A DNA stretch of 64,000 nt from Sphingomonas liriopis (lineage in GTDB: Bacteria; Pseudomonadota; Alphaproteobacteria; Sphingomonadales; Sphingomonadaceae): assembly GCF_024211255.1 (NCBI RefSeq), contig NZ_JAMLDY010000014.1:1-64000 (forward strand), written 5' to 3'. This document shows, piece by piece, positions 47,644 to 57,370 of this stretch. The first letter of the stretch is position 1; every line of letters begins with the position of its first letter. Below the pieces are notes generated by a model that saw only the letters and a list, made by a program, of their open reading frames with translations, was not told the origin of the DNA and ran no database searches. Made by a program: the position numbers and the translations under genes.

Positions 47644-48726
47644 ATGGGCTACGAACGTTATCCGCGCGGCACCGATCCGCAGAGCGATTATTACGGCCGC
47701 ATCGACCCGCAGGACTATGGCCGCGATTACGGCGCGGGACGCGATTACAGCTATTCGAGCGCACGCGACTATCGCGCCGCCGGGGCGTACGACGACCGTG
47801 ACCGTGACCGTGACCGTGACCGTGACCGCCAGGGCTATGGCGCGCGCGAATACGGCAACCAGCGCTACGGCCAGCGCGACCAGCAGCAGCGCGGCGACTA
47901 TAGTCGCGATTCCTACGACCGCAGCCGCTACGGCGCCGACGCCGACCGCTATCGCGGGCCGGAACGCGAATATCACGGCAGCTACGGCTCGGGCAGCCGC
48001 CGCTTCGAGGATTTCGGCCGCACCGCGCATGCCGACGACGACGATTACCGCAATCGCCAGGCACCGCGCGGCCAGCAGGGCTACGGCCGCCAGCCGCAGG
48101 GCTATGAATACGAGGACCGCGGCTTCTTCGCGCGCGCCGGCGACGAGGTCCGCTCGTGGTTCGGCGACGAGGAGGCGGAGCGCCGCCGCGAATATGATTC
48201 GCGCCTCGACGAACGCGCCTATGGCGCGCGCGACGACGATTACCACAGCTGGCGCCGCGGCCAGATCGACGCGCTCGACCGCGACTATCACGAATATCGC
48301 CGCGAGAACCGCACCAAGTTCGACAACGAATTCGGCGCGTGGCGCACCAGCCGCCAGGGCCAGCGCGACCTGCTGAACAAGGTCGAGGAGCATGCGGATG
48401 TCGTCGGCTCCGACGGCGAGCATGTCGGCACGGTCGACAAGGTGCGCGGCGATCGCATCCTGCTGACCAAGAACGACGCCGATGCCGGCGGTCGCCATCA
48501 TTCGATCCCGTCGAGCTGGCTCGACGCGGTCGACGGCAAGGTGACGCTGCGCAAGACCGCCGCCGAAGCCAAGGCGGCGTGGCGCGACGAGGAGCGCAAC
48601 CAGGCGCTGTTCGGCGACGACAGCGATGGCAACCGCCGCCCGACGCAGACAGGCGCGCAATCGTCGGCGACCAGCACGTCGACGGACGGCAAGACGCTGA
48701 ACCGGAGCTTCTCGGGCACCTATTGA
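47644..48726 (+). CDS. DUF2171-type stress-associated protein
   Basis: The 360-residue protein begins MGYERYPRGTDPQSDYYGRI after CAGGAGACC. The N-terminal half is disordered and Arg/Asp/Tyr/Gly-rich, with a DR dipeptide repeat. The middle has GFFARAGDEVRSWFGDEEAE (SWFGD box). The C-terminal DUF2171 part (HADVVGSDGEHVGTVDKVRG) is a PRC-barrel-like beta domain. Relatives are common in sphingomonads. A rho-independent terminator follows. Confidence 0.8.
   Translation: MGYERYPRGTDPQSDYYGRIDPQDYGRDYGAGRDYSYSSARDYRAAGAYDDRDRDRDRDRDRQGYGAREYGNQRYGQRDQQQRGDYSRDSYDRSRYGADADRYRGPEREYHGSYGSGSRRFEDFGRTAHADDDDYRNRQAPRGQQGYGRQPQGYEYEDRGFFARAGDEVRSWFGDEEAERRREYDSRLDERAYGARDDDYHSWRRGQIDALDRDYHEYRRENRTKFDNEFGAWRTSRQGQRDLLNKVEEHADVVGSDGEHVGTVDKVRGDRILLTKNDADAGGRHHSIPSSWLDAVDGKVTLRKTAAEAKAAWRDEERNQALFGDDSDGNRRPTQTGAQSSATSTSTDGKTLNRSFSGTY
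47794..47829 (+). repeat. Hexamer tandem repeat GACCGT
   Basis: Five perfect GACCGT units and one GACCGC encode a run of Asp-Arg in the DUF2171 protein. The copy number could vary by slippage without breaking the frame. Confidence 0.85.
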
Positions 48727-48750
48727 GGCCCGGCGAACCTCGACAGGGAA

Positions 48751-48777
48751 AGGCCCGGGTATCCCCCGGGCCTTTTT
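48751..48777 (+). terminator. Rho-independent terminator
   Basis: AGGCCCGGG (48751-48759) pairs with CCCGGGCCT (48765-48773) and runs into TTTTT. It ends the DUF2171 transcript. Confidence 0.9.
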
Positions 48778-48835
48778 CGTTGCAGATCGCAACTGATCCC
48801 GCCACATTGGCCGCAAATCTTCAGGAGACCCGACG

Positions 48836-49825
48836 ATGGCACGCGCATGGACACTCGCCTCCCGCCCCAAGGGGCTGCCGACGCCGGAGAATTTCGCGCT
48901 GGTCGACCTGCCGCCGCGCGAGCTCGCCGAGGGTGAGGTGCGCATCGCCAACCGCTGGTTGTCGGTCGATCCTTACATGCGCGGCCGGATGAACGACGTG
49001 AAGAGCTACACGCCTCCGTTCGAACTGGGCGCGCCGATGCAGGGCGGTGCGATCGGCGAGGTGATCGAGAGCCGCTCCGACCGGTTCAAGGCGGGCGAGA
49101 TGGTCCAGCATTTCGGCGGCTGGCGCGAAGAGGCGGTCCTGCCCGCCGATCAGGTCCAGCCGCTCCCGCAGCTCGACGTCGATCCGCAGGCCTATCTGGG
49201 GCAGCTCGGCATGCCGGGGATGACCGCCTATTTCGGGTTGCTCGAGGTCGCGCAGGCGAAGGAGGGCGACACCGTCTTCGTCTCCGCCGCGGCGGGCGCG
49301 GTCGGATCGACCGTGGTGCAGATCGCCAAGGCGAAGGGCTGCCGCGTGATCGGATCGGCGGGCGGCGCGGATAAATGCGCCTGGGTCGAATCGCTCGGCG
49401 CCGATGCGGTGATCGACTACAAGAGCGGTACGCCGGTGGTGAAGGCGCTGGGCGAGGTCGCGCGCACCGGCATCGACGTCTATTTCGACAATGTCGGCGG
49501 CGAGCATCTCGACGCGGCGCTGGCACACGGCAACCAGGGCGCACGCTTCGCGATCTGCGGGATGATCGACGTCTACAACAGCGCCAAGCCGACCGAATTG
49601 CGCTATCTCGCCCGGCTGATCGGCATGCGGATGCGGATTCAGGGCTTCATCGTCAGTGACTATACCGACCGCGCCGCCGACTTCTATCGCGACATGGGCG
49701 GCTGGCTGAAGGACGGCAAGCTGCAGCGCAACGAAACGGTGTTCGACGGGCTCGACGCGATGCCCGACGCGTTCCTGGGACTGTTTTCCGGCGGCAACAC
49801 GGGCAAGATGCTGGTGCGCGTCTAA
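48836..49825 (+). CDS. NADP-dependent oxidoreductase (MDR family)
   Basis: The 329-residue enzyme begins MARAWTLASRPKGLPTPENF. It has the leukotriene B4 dehydrogenase/CurA-like pattern: WLSVDPYMRGRM, GQLGMPGMTAYFGLLEVAQA, and the NADP-binding loop VFVSAAAGAVGSTVVQIAKA. FDNVGGEHLDAAL follows later. It is a zinc-free medium-chain reductase acting on alpha,beta-unsaturated carbonyls. CAGGAGACC precedes the ATG. It is convergent with the next gene by a four-base overlap. Confidence 0.88.
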   Translation: MARAWTLASRPKGLPTPENFALVDLPPRELAEGEVRIANRWLSVDPYMRGRMNDVKSYTPPFELGAPMQGGAIGEVIESRSDRFKAGEMVQHFGGWREEAVLPADQVQPLPQLDVDPQAYLGQLGMPGMTAYFGLLEVAQAKEGDTVFVSAAAGAVGSTVVQIAKAKGCRVIGSAGGADKCAWVESLGADAVIDYKSGTPVVKALGEVARTGIDVYFDNVGGEHLDAALAHGNQGARFAICGMIDVYNSAKPTELRYLARLIGMRMRIQGFIVSDYTDRAADFYRDMGGWLKDGKLQRNETVFDGLDAMPDAFLGLFSGGNTGKMLVRV

Positions 49826-51306
49826 CGTCCCTTCGCTTGATAGAGCTGGTCGACCCGCTCGGACAGGACCGAGCGGTCGATCAGCCGATAATGGCGCGCA
49901 AGTTCGCGCCGCATGAAGGCGTGCGCGGCGATGTCGGTCGCACCGGGATCGATGCTGCTGATGACGACGTAGCCGGGCCGGCGCGCCATCACCATGCGCA
50001 GTTCGGCGTGAGGATCGATTCGCAACGTCCGGCTGTCGCCCATCTCGCTGAGGAACGTCGGGAAATTATACGCTGTCGGCAGGCAGGATCCGGTCAGCTG
50101 GTACAGGATGGGATCGCCGGAAAACACGAACAGACAGCCGCGGGGGGATGGACCGATACGCGCGGCGAAGCGGCGGGCGCCCTCGCCATCGCCCCGCGTG
50201 CCACGCAGCACGCTGGTATTGATGCCGACATAGACGAGGCCGATCGTCACGATCGGCACGATCATCGGCACGCCTCGCACCGTTCTGGCGAACGTCGGGG
50301 CGGCGATCACCGCGAGCGGGAGCACCAACGGCAGCGCATAATGATCGAAATAGGTGCCGAACAGCAACAGCCCGACGATCGCCATCGCCGCCCAACCGAG
50401 CAACAGCGGCCCGATGGGGCGCCGTTGCCGTATCGCCGGTAATGCCCAGATGGCTGCCGCGACGAGCGGCAACAGATGCAATGCGATCAGCGTCAACCGT
50501 TCGATCATCAGCGCCCGGTCGGGTGGTTGGCGCAGGAACACGGATTGGAAGTTGGCGAAGACCAGCGCGTCGAGCTGGCCGATCATCCAGTATGAGCCGA
50601 CGACCGCCGCAGTCGGCAGCAGGGCGAGCATGCACCATGTCGCCGCCATGGCAGCGAGCGGTGCCACGTGAACACGGCATCGCCACGCGCGAACGAGCAA
50701 CGCCACGCCGAAGAACACCCCCTCGAAGAGCACCGAATATTTGATCTGCAGCGCGATGCCGAACGAAGTCATCTCAGCGGAGGCGAACGCCATCGCCGTT
50801 CGATCGAAGCGGGGCCGTTCGTATACGCGCACCACCGCGAGCGCGGCGAGCGCGACGGGCAGGTTGTAGAAGACCGGGCTTTGCCCGCCATCGCCGCCGT
50901 TGACCGACAGATAGACGATATACGCCAACCCTGCGAACAGCGCGCCACGCCCCGGCGCGATGCGTGTCGCCAGTCGCTGGACGATGCCGGCGGTCAGACC
51001 GGCCGCGACCGTCGCGACGATCTGATAGGCGAGCACGCCATCGCCGCCGAAGATCCGCGTCGCCGCATAGATCAGGAAGAGACCGAACGGTTTGCGGTCC
51101 CATGCATCGACATAGGGCAGGCCGGTGCCGTGCCACAGGCGATCGCCGACGAGCAGATAGAATTGCTCGTCGATATGGATCACCGGGTTGCCGAACTGCC
51201 AGATGCGCAGCGCAAACGCCGCGAGCAGCAGGACCGCCCATGGGATGGCCATCGGACGGGTAGAGGAGACGACGCCGGCCGACGTCGTGGGAAATCGCGA
51301 CGTCAT
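49822..51306 (-). CDS. Membrane glycosyltransferase (GT-C, PMT-like)
   Basis: The 494-residue protein has about ten membrane helices. Near the N-terminus is an acidic loop, FGNPVIHIDEQFYLLVGDRL, followed by YVDAWDRKPFGLFLIYA. These resemble the dolichyl/undecaprenyl-phosphate sugar mannosyltransferase (GT39/ArnT-like) family. It would move a lipid-linked sugar in the periplasm; the acceptor is unknown. The start is placed at the first ATG of the frame. Confidence 0.78.
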   Translation of the reverse strand: MTSRFPTTSAGVVSSTRPMAIPWAVLLLAAFALRIWQFGNPVIHIDEQFYLLVGDRLWHGTGLPYVDAWDRKPFGLFLIYAATRIFGGDGVLAYQIVATVAAGLTAGIVQRLATRIAPGRGALFAGLAYIVYLSVNGGDGGQSPVFYNLPVALAALAVVRVYERPRFDRTAMAFASAEMTSFGIALQIKYSVLFEGVFFGVALLVRAWRCRVHVAPLAAMAATWCMLALLPTAAVVGSYWMIGQLDALVFANFQSVFLRQPPDRALMIERLTLIALHLLPLVAAAIWALPAIRQRRPIGPLLLGWAAMAIVGLLLFGTYFDHYALPLVLPLAVIAAPTFARTVRGVPMIVPIVTIGLVYVGINTSVLRGTRGDGEGARRFAARIGPSPRGCLFVFSGDPILYQLTGSCLPTAYNFPTFLSEMGDSRTLRIDPHAELRMVMARRPGYVVISSIDPGATDIAAHAFMRRELARHYRLIDRSVLSERVDQLYQAKGR

Positions 51307-51725
51307 CGGTCGGACGAACTCATCTATGCGAGAGGCGATCCACTATCCGGTGTCGCACCCCGAACGTCAAACGGATGGGAGGAAACCGCTATGTTCGCTG
51401 CACAATAGTACCCGGACCATGTCGGCCCTCATGTCCCTGCGATATCCTGATAATCGCCATTCCCGCGCCGGCTGGCGTCCAGCCGGCTGACCCTTCGACG
51501 CTATCAAAAGCGGGAGCGCGTATGGATGCCAACCTGTGCGCGAACGACGATGACCTGGTCAAAGGGTATCGGTAGGAAACACGTCCCCGGTGACGGGGCC
51601 TTGATGGCAAGCCGTGCCGCAGCGTCCGGTGCGACGGAATAGACCTGCGTCGCCGTTCACCCGCTTGCGACATCGTACGCGACGAGAACCCCCTCCCGCT
51701 CAGAGAGCAGAAGGGGGTCTGTCGG
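51307..51725. other. Intergenic region with hairpins
   Basis: No convincing gene is seen. The stretch carries a perfect 9-bp stem (GCCGGCTGG/CCAGCCGGC, 51467-51487), the leader of the glycosyltransferase gene, and the rne terminator at its right end. Confidence 0.6.
51688..51718 (-). terminator. Terminator of rne
   Basis: ACCCCCT (51688) pairs with AGGGGGT (51712), with inner pairing CGCTC/GAGC. It lies just after the rne stop. The U-tract is short (TTCTCG), so termination may be partly Rho-aided. Confidence 0.6.
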
Positions 51726-54503
51726 TCAGGCGCCGAAGGTGCGTTGCCACCAGCCGCGGCGCGGCGTTTCGCCGTCGCCACCGGCGGTCGGCGCCGCGTC
51801 GTCATCCTCGGTAGAAGCCGGAGCCGGAACCGGGACGGGCTGCGGTGCCTGTTCGGCCGCCGCGGGGGCCTCGATCGTGTCGGCCGGGGCGGCGTCGGTC
51901 GCCACCGCTGCCTTGCGCGTACGGCGGCGCGGCTTGGGCTTCTCCTCCGCAGCCGGCGCCTCGGCGGGTGCCTCCGCCGCCGGCACTTCGCTCACCGGCT
52001 CGGCGGCGGCGGGTGCCGCCTTCTTGCGGGTGCGCTTGGGCTTGGCCGCGGGCTCTTCGACCAGGGGCTCGACCGCTGGCGTTTCCGCGACCGGTGCGGC
52101 CTCCGCCGAAGCTTCGACCACGGGTGCCGCGCTGCGGGCGCGGGGACGACGGCGGGTCTTGGGCGCCTCGACCGGGTCGGCATCCTCGACCGCGGTCGGG
52201 GCGGGGGCGTCGAGTCCGGTGGTCACCGGACCCGCGTCGCCGGCCTCGGCGATCGGCTCGCGTTCGATCGATGCCGTATCGGCGTCGTCGTCCTGCGGCT
52301 CGCTCGCGCCTTCGGCCTGCGTGCCCTCGGCCTGACGGCGGCCACCGCGACGACCGCGACGGCCACGGCGGCGGCGGCCTTCGCCCTGCGGCTGCTCGCC
52401 GGCGAACTCGGCATCCTCGTTCGCCTGCGGCTCGGCACCGGCGTCCGCGTCCTCGGCGTGCGCCTCGTCCCGCTCGGTGCCGTCCTGTTCGGGCTCGTCC
52501 TGACCGGCGTCGTCGCGGTCGGTCTCGTCCTGTACGACGTTGCCGTTCTCGTCCTCGCGGTTGCGATTGCGGCGGCCACGACGGCGGCGGCGGCCACGAC
52601 CGCGGCCTTCGCGATCGCCCTCGCCACGCTCTTCGCGCGGACGGCTTTCGCGGCGCGGCTCTTCCTCGCTCGCCTCGGCGATCTCTTCCTCGTCCTCCTC
52701 GTCCTCGATATCCTCGGAGACGTCGTCATACTCCTCCTCGAGCAGCGCCTCGATCTTGGGCGGATGCGCGGGCGGCGGGCCGCTGGCCTCGACCGACATG
52801 CGCGCGCCCTCTTCCTCGCGATCCGGCAGGATCTCGACCTGCACGCCATAGCGGTCCTCGATCTCGGCGATGTCGGCGCGCTTGCGGTTGAGGACGTAGA
52901 TCGTGGCCTCCTGCGACGCGCGCAGCGTCAGCAGCGAGCCGCGGCCGCGCGCGGCCTCGTCCTCGATCAGGCGCAACGCGCTGAGGCCCGCCGACGAGGC
53001 GGTGCGGACAAGCCCGGTGCCCTCGCAGTGCGGGCAGGCGCGCGTCGACGCTTCCAGCACGCCGGTGCGCAAACGTTGCCGGCTCATCTCCATCAGCCCG
53101 AACGAGCTGATGCGGCCGACCTGGATGCGCGCGCGATCGTCCTTCAGCGCCTCCTTCATCGCCTTCTCGACTTTGCGGACGTTCGAATTGTTGTCCATGT
53201 CGATGAAGTCGATGACGACGAGGCCCGCCATGTCGCGCAGGCGCAGCTGGCGTGCGATCTCCTGCGCTGCTTCCAGATTGGTCGCGGTCGCGGTCTGTTC
53301 GATATTGTGTTCGCGCGTCGAACGGCCGGAATTGATGTCGATCGACACCAGCGCCTCGGTCGGGTTGATGACCAGATAGCCGCCCGATTTCAGCTGCACC
53401 ACCGGATGGTACATCGCGGCGAGCTGGTCCTCGACATGCGCGCGCTGGAACAGCGGCACGGCGTCGGCATATTGCTTGATGCGCCGGCCGTGGCTGGGCA
53501 TCAGCAGCTTCATGAACTCCTTGGCGTGGCGATAGCCGTCCTCGCCCTCGACGATCACCTCGTCGATGTCCTTGTTGTAGATGTCGCGGATCGCGCGCTT
53601 GATGAGGTCACTGTCGCCATAGATCAGCGCCGGCGCCGCCGAACCCAGCGTCGCCTCGCGGATACCGTCCCACAGCCGCGCGAGATAGTCGAAGTCGCGC
53701 TTGATCTCGACCTTGGTGCGCTGCAGCCCCGCGGTGCGGACGATGCAGCCCATCGAGGGGGGCAGCTGCATGTCGGCCATGATCGACTTCAGCCGCTTGC
53801 GGTCGGACGCATTGCTGATCTTGCGGCTGATGCCGCCGCCGTGGCTCGTGTTGGGCATCAGCACACAATAGCGGCCGGCGAGGCTCAGATAGGTGGTCAG
53901 CGCCGCGCCCTTGTTGCCGCGCTCTTCCTTGACGACCTGGACCAGCAGCACCTGACGGCGGCGGATCACGTCCTGGATCTTGTAGCGACGGCGCAGGTTC
54001 ATGCGACGCTGGCGCAGCGCCTCGACCTCCTCGTCGTTCGCGGTGCGCGGCTTCTTCGACGTGCCCTCGGCAGCGCCTTCGCCCTCGTCATGCTCGCCGT
54101 CGTCGTGATGGTCGGCGTCGTCGAAGTCGTCGTGGTCGTCGTCGCCGTGATCGTCGCCCTCATGATCGTCGTCGTCGGCGTCATGCTCGGCGCGCAGCGC
54201 GGCTTCCTCGGCGGCATGCTCCGCCTCTTCGCGCAGCAGCGCGTCGCGGTCTTCCTTGGGGATCTGATAATAATCGGGGTGGATCTCGCTGAAGGCGAGG
54301 AAGCCGTGGCGGTTGCCGCCGTAATCGACGAACGCCGCCTGCAGCGACGGCTCGACACGCGTCACCTTGGCAAGATAGATATTCCCCTTGAGCTGCTTGC
54401 GCTCGGCACTTTCGAAATCGAACTCTTCGATCCGGTTATTCTTGACGACGGCGACCCGGGTCTCTTCCCGGTGGCGTGCGTCGATCAGCATACGCGTGGT
54501 CAT
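51726..54503 (-). CDS. rne: Ribonuclease E
   Basis: The 925-residue enzyme begins MTTRMLIDARHREETRVAVV. The S1 domain is interrupted by an Asp/His-rich insertion (about residues 105-155). The catalytic DNase I-like part has SIDINSGRS and VIDFIDMDNN with metal-binding aspartates, and the Zn-link is CPHCEGTG. The C-terminal 350 residues are disordered, with Arg-rich patches and Ala/Pro/Glu repeats that serve as degradosome scaffold. It starts mRNA decay and rRNA processing. The 5' leader contains hairpins, as expected for an autoregulated rne. Confidence 0.93.
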   Translation of the reverse strand: MTTRMLIDARHREETRVAVVKNNRIEEFDFESAERKQLKGNIYLAKVTRVEPSLQAAFVDYGGNRHGFLAFSEIHPDYYQIPKEDRDALLREEAEHAAEEAALRAEHDADDDDHEGDDHGDDDHDDFDDADHHDDGEHDEGEGAAEGTSKKPRTANDEEVEALRQRRMNLRRRYKIQDVIRRRQVLLVQVVKEERGNKGAALTTYLSLAGRYCVLMPNTSHGGGISRKISNASDRKRLKSIMADMQLPPSMGCIVRTAGLQRTKVEIKRDFDYLARLWDGIREATLGSAAPALIYGDSDLIKRAIRDIYNKDIDEVIVEGEDGYRHAKEFMKLLMPSHGRRIKQYADAVPLFQRAHVEDQLAAMYHPVVQLKSGGYLVINPTEALVSIDINSGRSTREHNIEQTATATNLEAAQEIARQLRLRDMAGLVVIDFIDMDNNSNVRKVEKAMKEALKDDRARIQVGRISSFGLMEMSRQRLRTGVLEASTRACPHCEGTGLVRTASSAGLSALRLIEDEAARGRGSLLTLRASQEATIYVLNRKRADIAEIEDRYGVQVEILPDREEEGARMSVEASGPPPAHPPKIEALLEEEYDDVSEDIEDEEDEEEIAEASEEEPRRESRPREERGEGDREGRGRGRRRRRGRRNRNREDENGNVVQDETDRDDAGQDEPEQDGTERDEAHAEDADAGAEPQANEDAEFAGEQPQGEGRRRRGRRGRRGGRRQAEGTQAEGASEPQDDDADTASIEREPIAEAGDAGPVTTGLDAPAPTAVEDADPVEAPKTRRRPRARSAAPVVEASAEAAPVAETPAVEPLVEEPAAKPKRTRKKAAPAAAEPVSEVPAAEAPAEAPAAEEKPKPRRRTRKAAVATDAAPADTIEAPAAAEQAPQPVPVPAPASTEDDDAAPTAGGDGETPRRGWWQRTFGA

Positions 54504-54980
54504 TGGATAGTCTCCACGCGCGGCGCGCGCCTGCGGTCGATCCCGACGGGGTCGGGCCGGAGGGCGCGCTCGCGCGACGATAAAGGGCGCCGGGCGAACC
54601 GGCGCTGGGGTGTGGCAAAGATGCGTCTGCTCGCGAGGCACGTCGGGGGGCACGGCCCTCCCACACGTTCGCCACGCCGCCGGCCGGGGCCGGGCGGTGT
54701 CGAACGTAGGAGAAGTGCGGCATGCGAGCGTCAACCTGGTTAAGGCCGCGCCAGGACGGCGCGGGGACCCGGTGCATCGTCTTCATGACAAGGCGCGACG
54801 CACGGGTGCAGGACATTGGTAGCATCGCCCCCTGCTTCCCGCAACTGGCAGGAATTTGCCGGGGCGGGCGGCAAAAAAATGCCGAATCCCGGATTAACCT
54901 TGCCGGGCAACCCGGCGTTCGCACCCTCGGCCCCAAGACAAGTCCCGGCGATCGCACCAGAATCGCCAAAGGGGTTTGTG
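54504..54980. other. Divergent intergenic region, rne leader
   Basis: This 477-base gap separates rne (leftward) from the amidase (rightward). On the rne side it has two stable hairpins: CCCGAC/GTCGGG at 54542-54556 and GCGCCGG/CCGGCGC at 54587-54605. They probably belong to the rne 5' leader, where RNase E binds its own mRNA in other bacteria. No small gene is convincing. Confidence 0.55.
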
Positions 54981-56228
54981 ATGGCTTTTCGCTGGACCCG
55001 CGCACCGATCGCGCGGCAAGGACGCCGTGTGTTCGCGCTGTTCGCCCTGATCGCCGGCTGGTGCACCAGTATGCCCGCATGGGCGGCGACGGCGATCCGC
55101 AGCGTCGCGGTATCGGACGGCCGCATCGTCATCCGCTTCGACGGCCGTGTCGCCGATGCCAGCGGCGAAATCCTGTCGGGCAGCCGCCAGATCGCGATCG
55201 ATGTCGCCGATGCGCTGCCCGGCGCGAAGGCGCTCGCCGGCGGCCCGGTCAGCGGCGTGCGCCAGGTGCGGCAGGGCGGCGGCACGCGGCTGTTGTTCGA
55301 CCTCGCGACGCCCGCGATCCTCGGCGACGGCGGCTTCGCCAACGACGGCCGCAGCCTCACGGTGTCGCTCGAACCCGCAACCGCTGCACGCTTCGCCGCG
55401 GCGAGTGCGGCGGGGCCTTTGAGCTTCATGGCGTTCGACTTCGGCGACTGGGCGGCGAAACCGAAGTACAAGGTGTCGGTGCCGGTGCCGCCGCCGGCGC
55501 GCGGGGTCGCGCTGCCGCGGGTGCGCGGCGACGACAGCCGGCCGCTGGTGGTGATCGACGCGGGCCATGGCGGCGTCGATCCCGGCGCGATCAATCCCGC
55601 GACGGGCCTGCGCGAGAAGGACGTGACGCTGCGTATCGCCAAGGCGATCCGCGACGAACTGCTCGCCACCGGCCGCGTGCGCGTCGCACTGACCCGCGAC
55701 GACGACCGCTATCTCGTGCTGCGCGAACGCTATGGCATCGCGCGGCGGCTGAAGGCGAACCTGTTCATCTCGATCCACTGCGACAGCGTCGGTAGCGGCG
55801 AAGCCAGCGGCGCATCGGTCTATACGCTGTCGGAGGTCGCATCGGACAAGGAGGCCGCGCGGCTGGCGGCGCGCGAGAACAAGGCGGACGTGATCGCCGG
55901 CGTCAACCTGGGCGAGGCGGGGGCGGACGTCTCGTCGATCCTGATCGACCTCGCCCAACGCGAGACGATGAACAGCTCGGCCAATTTCGCCCGCCTGCTG
56001 GGGCGCGAGGCGAAGCCGCTGATCCCGACCAAGCCCGTCTTCCACCGCATGGCGTCGCTGATGGTGCTGAAGGCGCCCGATATGCCCTCGATCCTGTTCG
56101 AGACGGGCTATATCTCCAATCCGTCGGACGCGGCGTTCCTCGACAGCCGCGACGGCCGCGAGCGGATCGCGGAGAGCGTCACCAAGGCGGTCGAAGTGCA
56201 TTTCGCGCGGCAGCTGGCGAGTCGGTAA
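54981..56228 (+). CDS. N-acetylmuramoyl-L-alanine amidase
   Basis: The 415-residue protein has a Sec signal (RRVFALFALIAGWCTSMPAW) and an AMIN-like beta domain (VRQVRQGGGTRLLFDLATPA). The Ami_3 zinc domain has VVIDAGHGGVDPGA (metal His), REKDVTLRIAKAIRDEL, FISIHCDS (second His) and ILFETGYISNPSD (catalytic Glu). It cleaves the stem peptide from muramic acid during cell separation. Start 54981 is chosen because the signal peptide follows directly. Confidence 0.9.
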   Translation: MAFRWTRAPIARQGRRVFALFALIAGWCTSMPAWAATAIRSVAVSDGRIVIRFDGRVADASGEILSGSRQIAIDVADALPGAKALAGGPVSGVRQVRQGGGTRLLFDLATPAILGDGGFANDGRSLTVSLEPATAARFAAASAAGPLSFMAFDFGDWAAKPKYKVSVPVPPPARGVALPRVRGDDSRPLVVIDAGHGGVDPGAINPATGLREKDVTLRIAKAIRDELLATGRVRVALTRDDDRYLVLRERYGIARRLKANLFISIHCDSVGSGEASGASVYTLSEVASDKEAARLAARENKADVIAGVNLGEAGADVSSILIDLAQRETMNSSANFARLLGREAKPLIPTKPVFHRMASLMVLKAPDMPSILFETGYISNPSDAAFLDSRDGRERIAESVTKAVEVHFARQLASR

Positions 56229-56233
56229 TCTTA

Positions 56234-56356
56234 CTCCCCTCCCTAAAAGGGAGGGGCTGGGGGTGGGTGGCGTCCGGGCTTACGGATAAGGCAAGCGGCA
56301 TGGCCGCCGTACCGCCAGAACGCCACCCACCCCAAACCCTCCCTAAAAGGGAGGGG
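56234..56356. repeat. Compound palindromic repeat
   Basis: CCCCTCCCTAAAAGGGAGGG occurs at both ends (56236 and about 56338), each a hairpin itself. Inside, GGGTGGGTGGCGT (56261) pairs with ACGCCACCCACCC (56320). The unit lies between two convergent genes and probably ends both transcripts. The flanking hairpin is a familiar sphingomonad intergenic motif. Confidence 0.75.
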
Positions 56357-56367
56357 AGCAATGCCAC

Positions 56368-57267
56368 CTAGATCGCGCCCGAAAACGTATCGCATTGTGC
56401 CGGATCGCCGGTCTGGATCCCGCGCCGCAGCCACGCCTGTCGCTGCGCCGACGTCCCGTGCGTGAAGCTGTCGGGCACCACGCGGCCCTGGCTCTGCTTC
56501 TGGAGCGTGTCGTCGCCGATCGCCTGCGCCGCGGTCAGCCCTTCCTCGAGGTCGCCCGGTTCCATCCGGCTGCGGTTCTGCGCCGCCCAGACGCCGGCGT
56601 AGCAATCCGCCTGCAGCTCGAGCCGGACCGACGCGGCATTACCCTCCGTCTCGCTGGCGCTGCGCTGGACCTGCTGCACCTTCTCCGACGTGCCGAGCAG
56701 ATTCTGGATGTGATGGCCGAATTCGTGTGCGATCACGTAATCCTGCGCGAAATCACCCTTCGCACCGAAGCGGTTGGCGAGTTCGTCGAAGAAGCTGGTG
56801 TCGAGATAGATGCCCTGATCGGTCGGGCAGTAGAAGGGCCCCATCGCCGCCTGCGCCGCGCCGCAGCCCGAGCGGCCGGTGCCGCCGTAGAAGACCAGCT
56901 TGGGCTCCCGGAATTGCGCGCCCGACTGGCGGAACAGCGCCTCCCACGTATTTTCCGCCGACTGGAAGGCGTTGCACGCCGCCTTGCTCTGCGCATCGAC
57001 GGTGCAGCTCGACGCGACGTCGGTGCCCGCCCGCTGGCTGGTCGGCGCCGATTGCTGCCCGCCGCCCAGCATGCCGCCGAGATTGCCGAGCCCGCCGAAC
57101 ACCGCCATCAGCAGCAGCACGACGACGATCCCGCCGCAGCCGAAACGACTGCCGATCAGCGGCAACAGCCCGAACAGCAATCCGCCACCGCCGCCACCGC
57201 CGCCGAAGCTCTGGCCACGCTGGTCCTCGACGTTGATGTCGTTGGGGTCGAAATCGTCGAGGCGCAT
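56368..57267 (-). CDS. Neutral zinc metallopeptidase, YpfJ family
   Basis: The 299-residue protein has a disordered start (MRLDDFDPNDINVEDQRGQS) and a Gly-rich stretch, then one membrane helix (GCGGIVVVLLLMAVFGGL). The extracytoplasmic domain has TGRSGCGAAQAAMGPFYCPT and the zinc site VIAHEFGHHIQNLLG. ELQADCYAGVWAA supplies the third ligand. The family is widespread with unclear substrates. The ATG at 57267 lies in front of the conserved start. Confidence 0.9.
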   Translation of the reverse strand: MRLDDFDPNDINVEDQRGQSFGGGGGGGGLLFGLLPLIGSRFGCGGIVVVLLLMAVFGGLGNLGGMLGGGQQSAPTSQRAGTDVASSCTVDAQSKAACNAFQSAENTWEALFRQSGAQFREPKLVFYGGTGRSGCGAAQAAMGPFYCPTDQGIYLDTSFFDELANRFGAKGDFAQDYVIAHEFGHHIQNLLGTSEKVQQVQRSASETEGNAASVRLELQADCYAGVWAAQNRSRMEPGDLEEGLTAAQAIGDDTLQKQSQGRVVPDSFTHGTSAQRQAWLRRGIQTGDPAQCDTFSGAI

Positions 57268-57370
57268 GTATGGCTCCCTTTGGCTCGGCAAGGGAATGCC
57301 CCAACCATGCCCCCGGTTGCAACGTCGCACGCATCGACGCAGGAACGTGGGCGATCATCGGGAGATACAC

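Noticed and set aside
47794..47829. Hexamer repeat read as a noncoding microsatellite
   Set aside because: It lies in frame in the DUF2171 gene and encodes Asp-Arg pairs in a disordered region.
51744..54743. 999-codon open frame antisense to rne
   Set aside because: It mirrors rne in a GC-rich region and encodes only Arg/Leu/Val-rich sequence with no family pattern; rne is certain.
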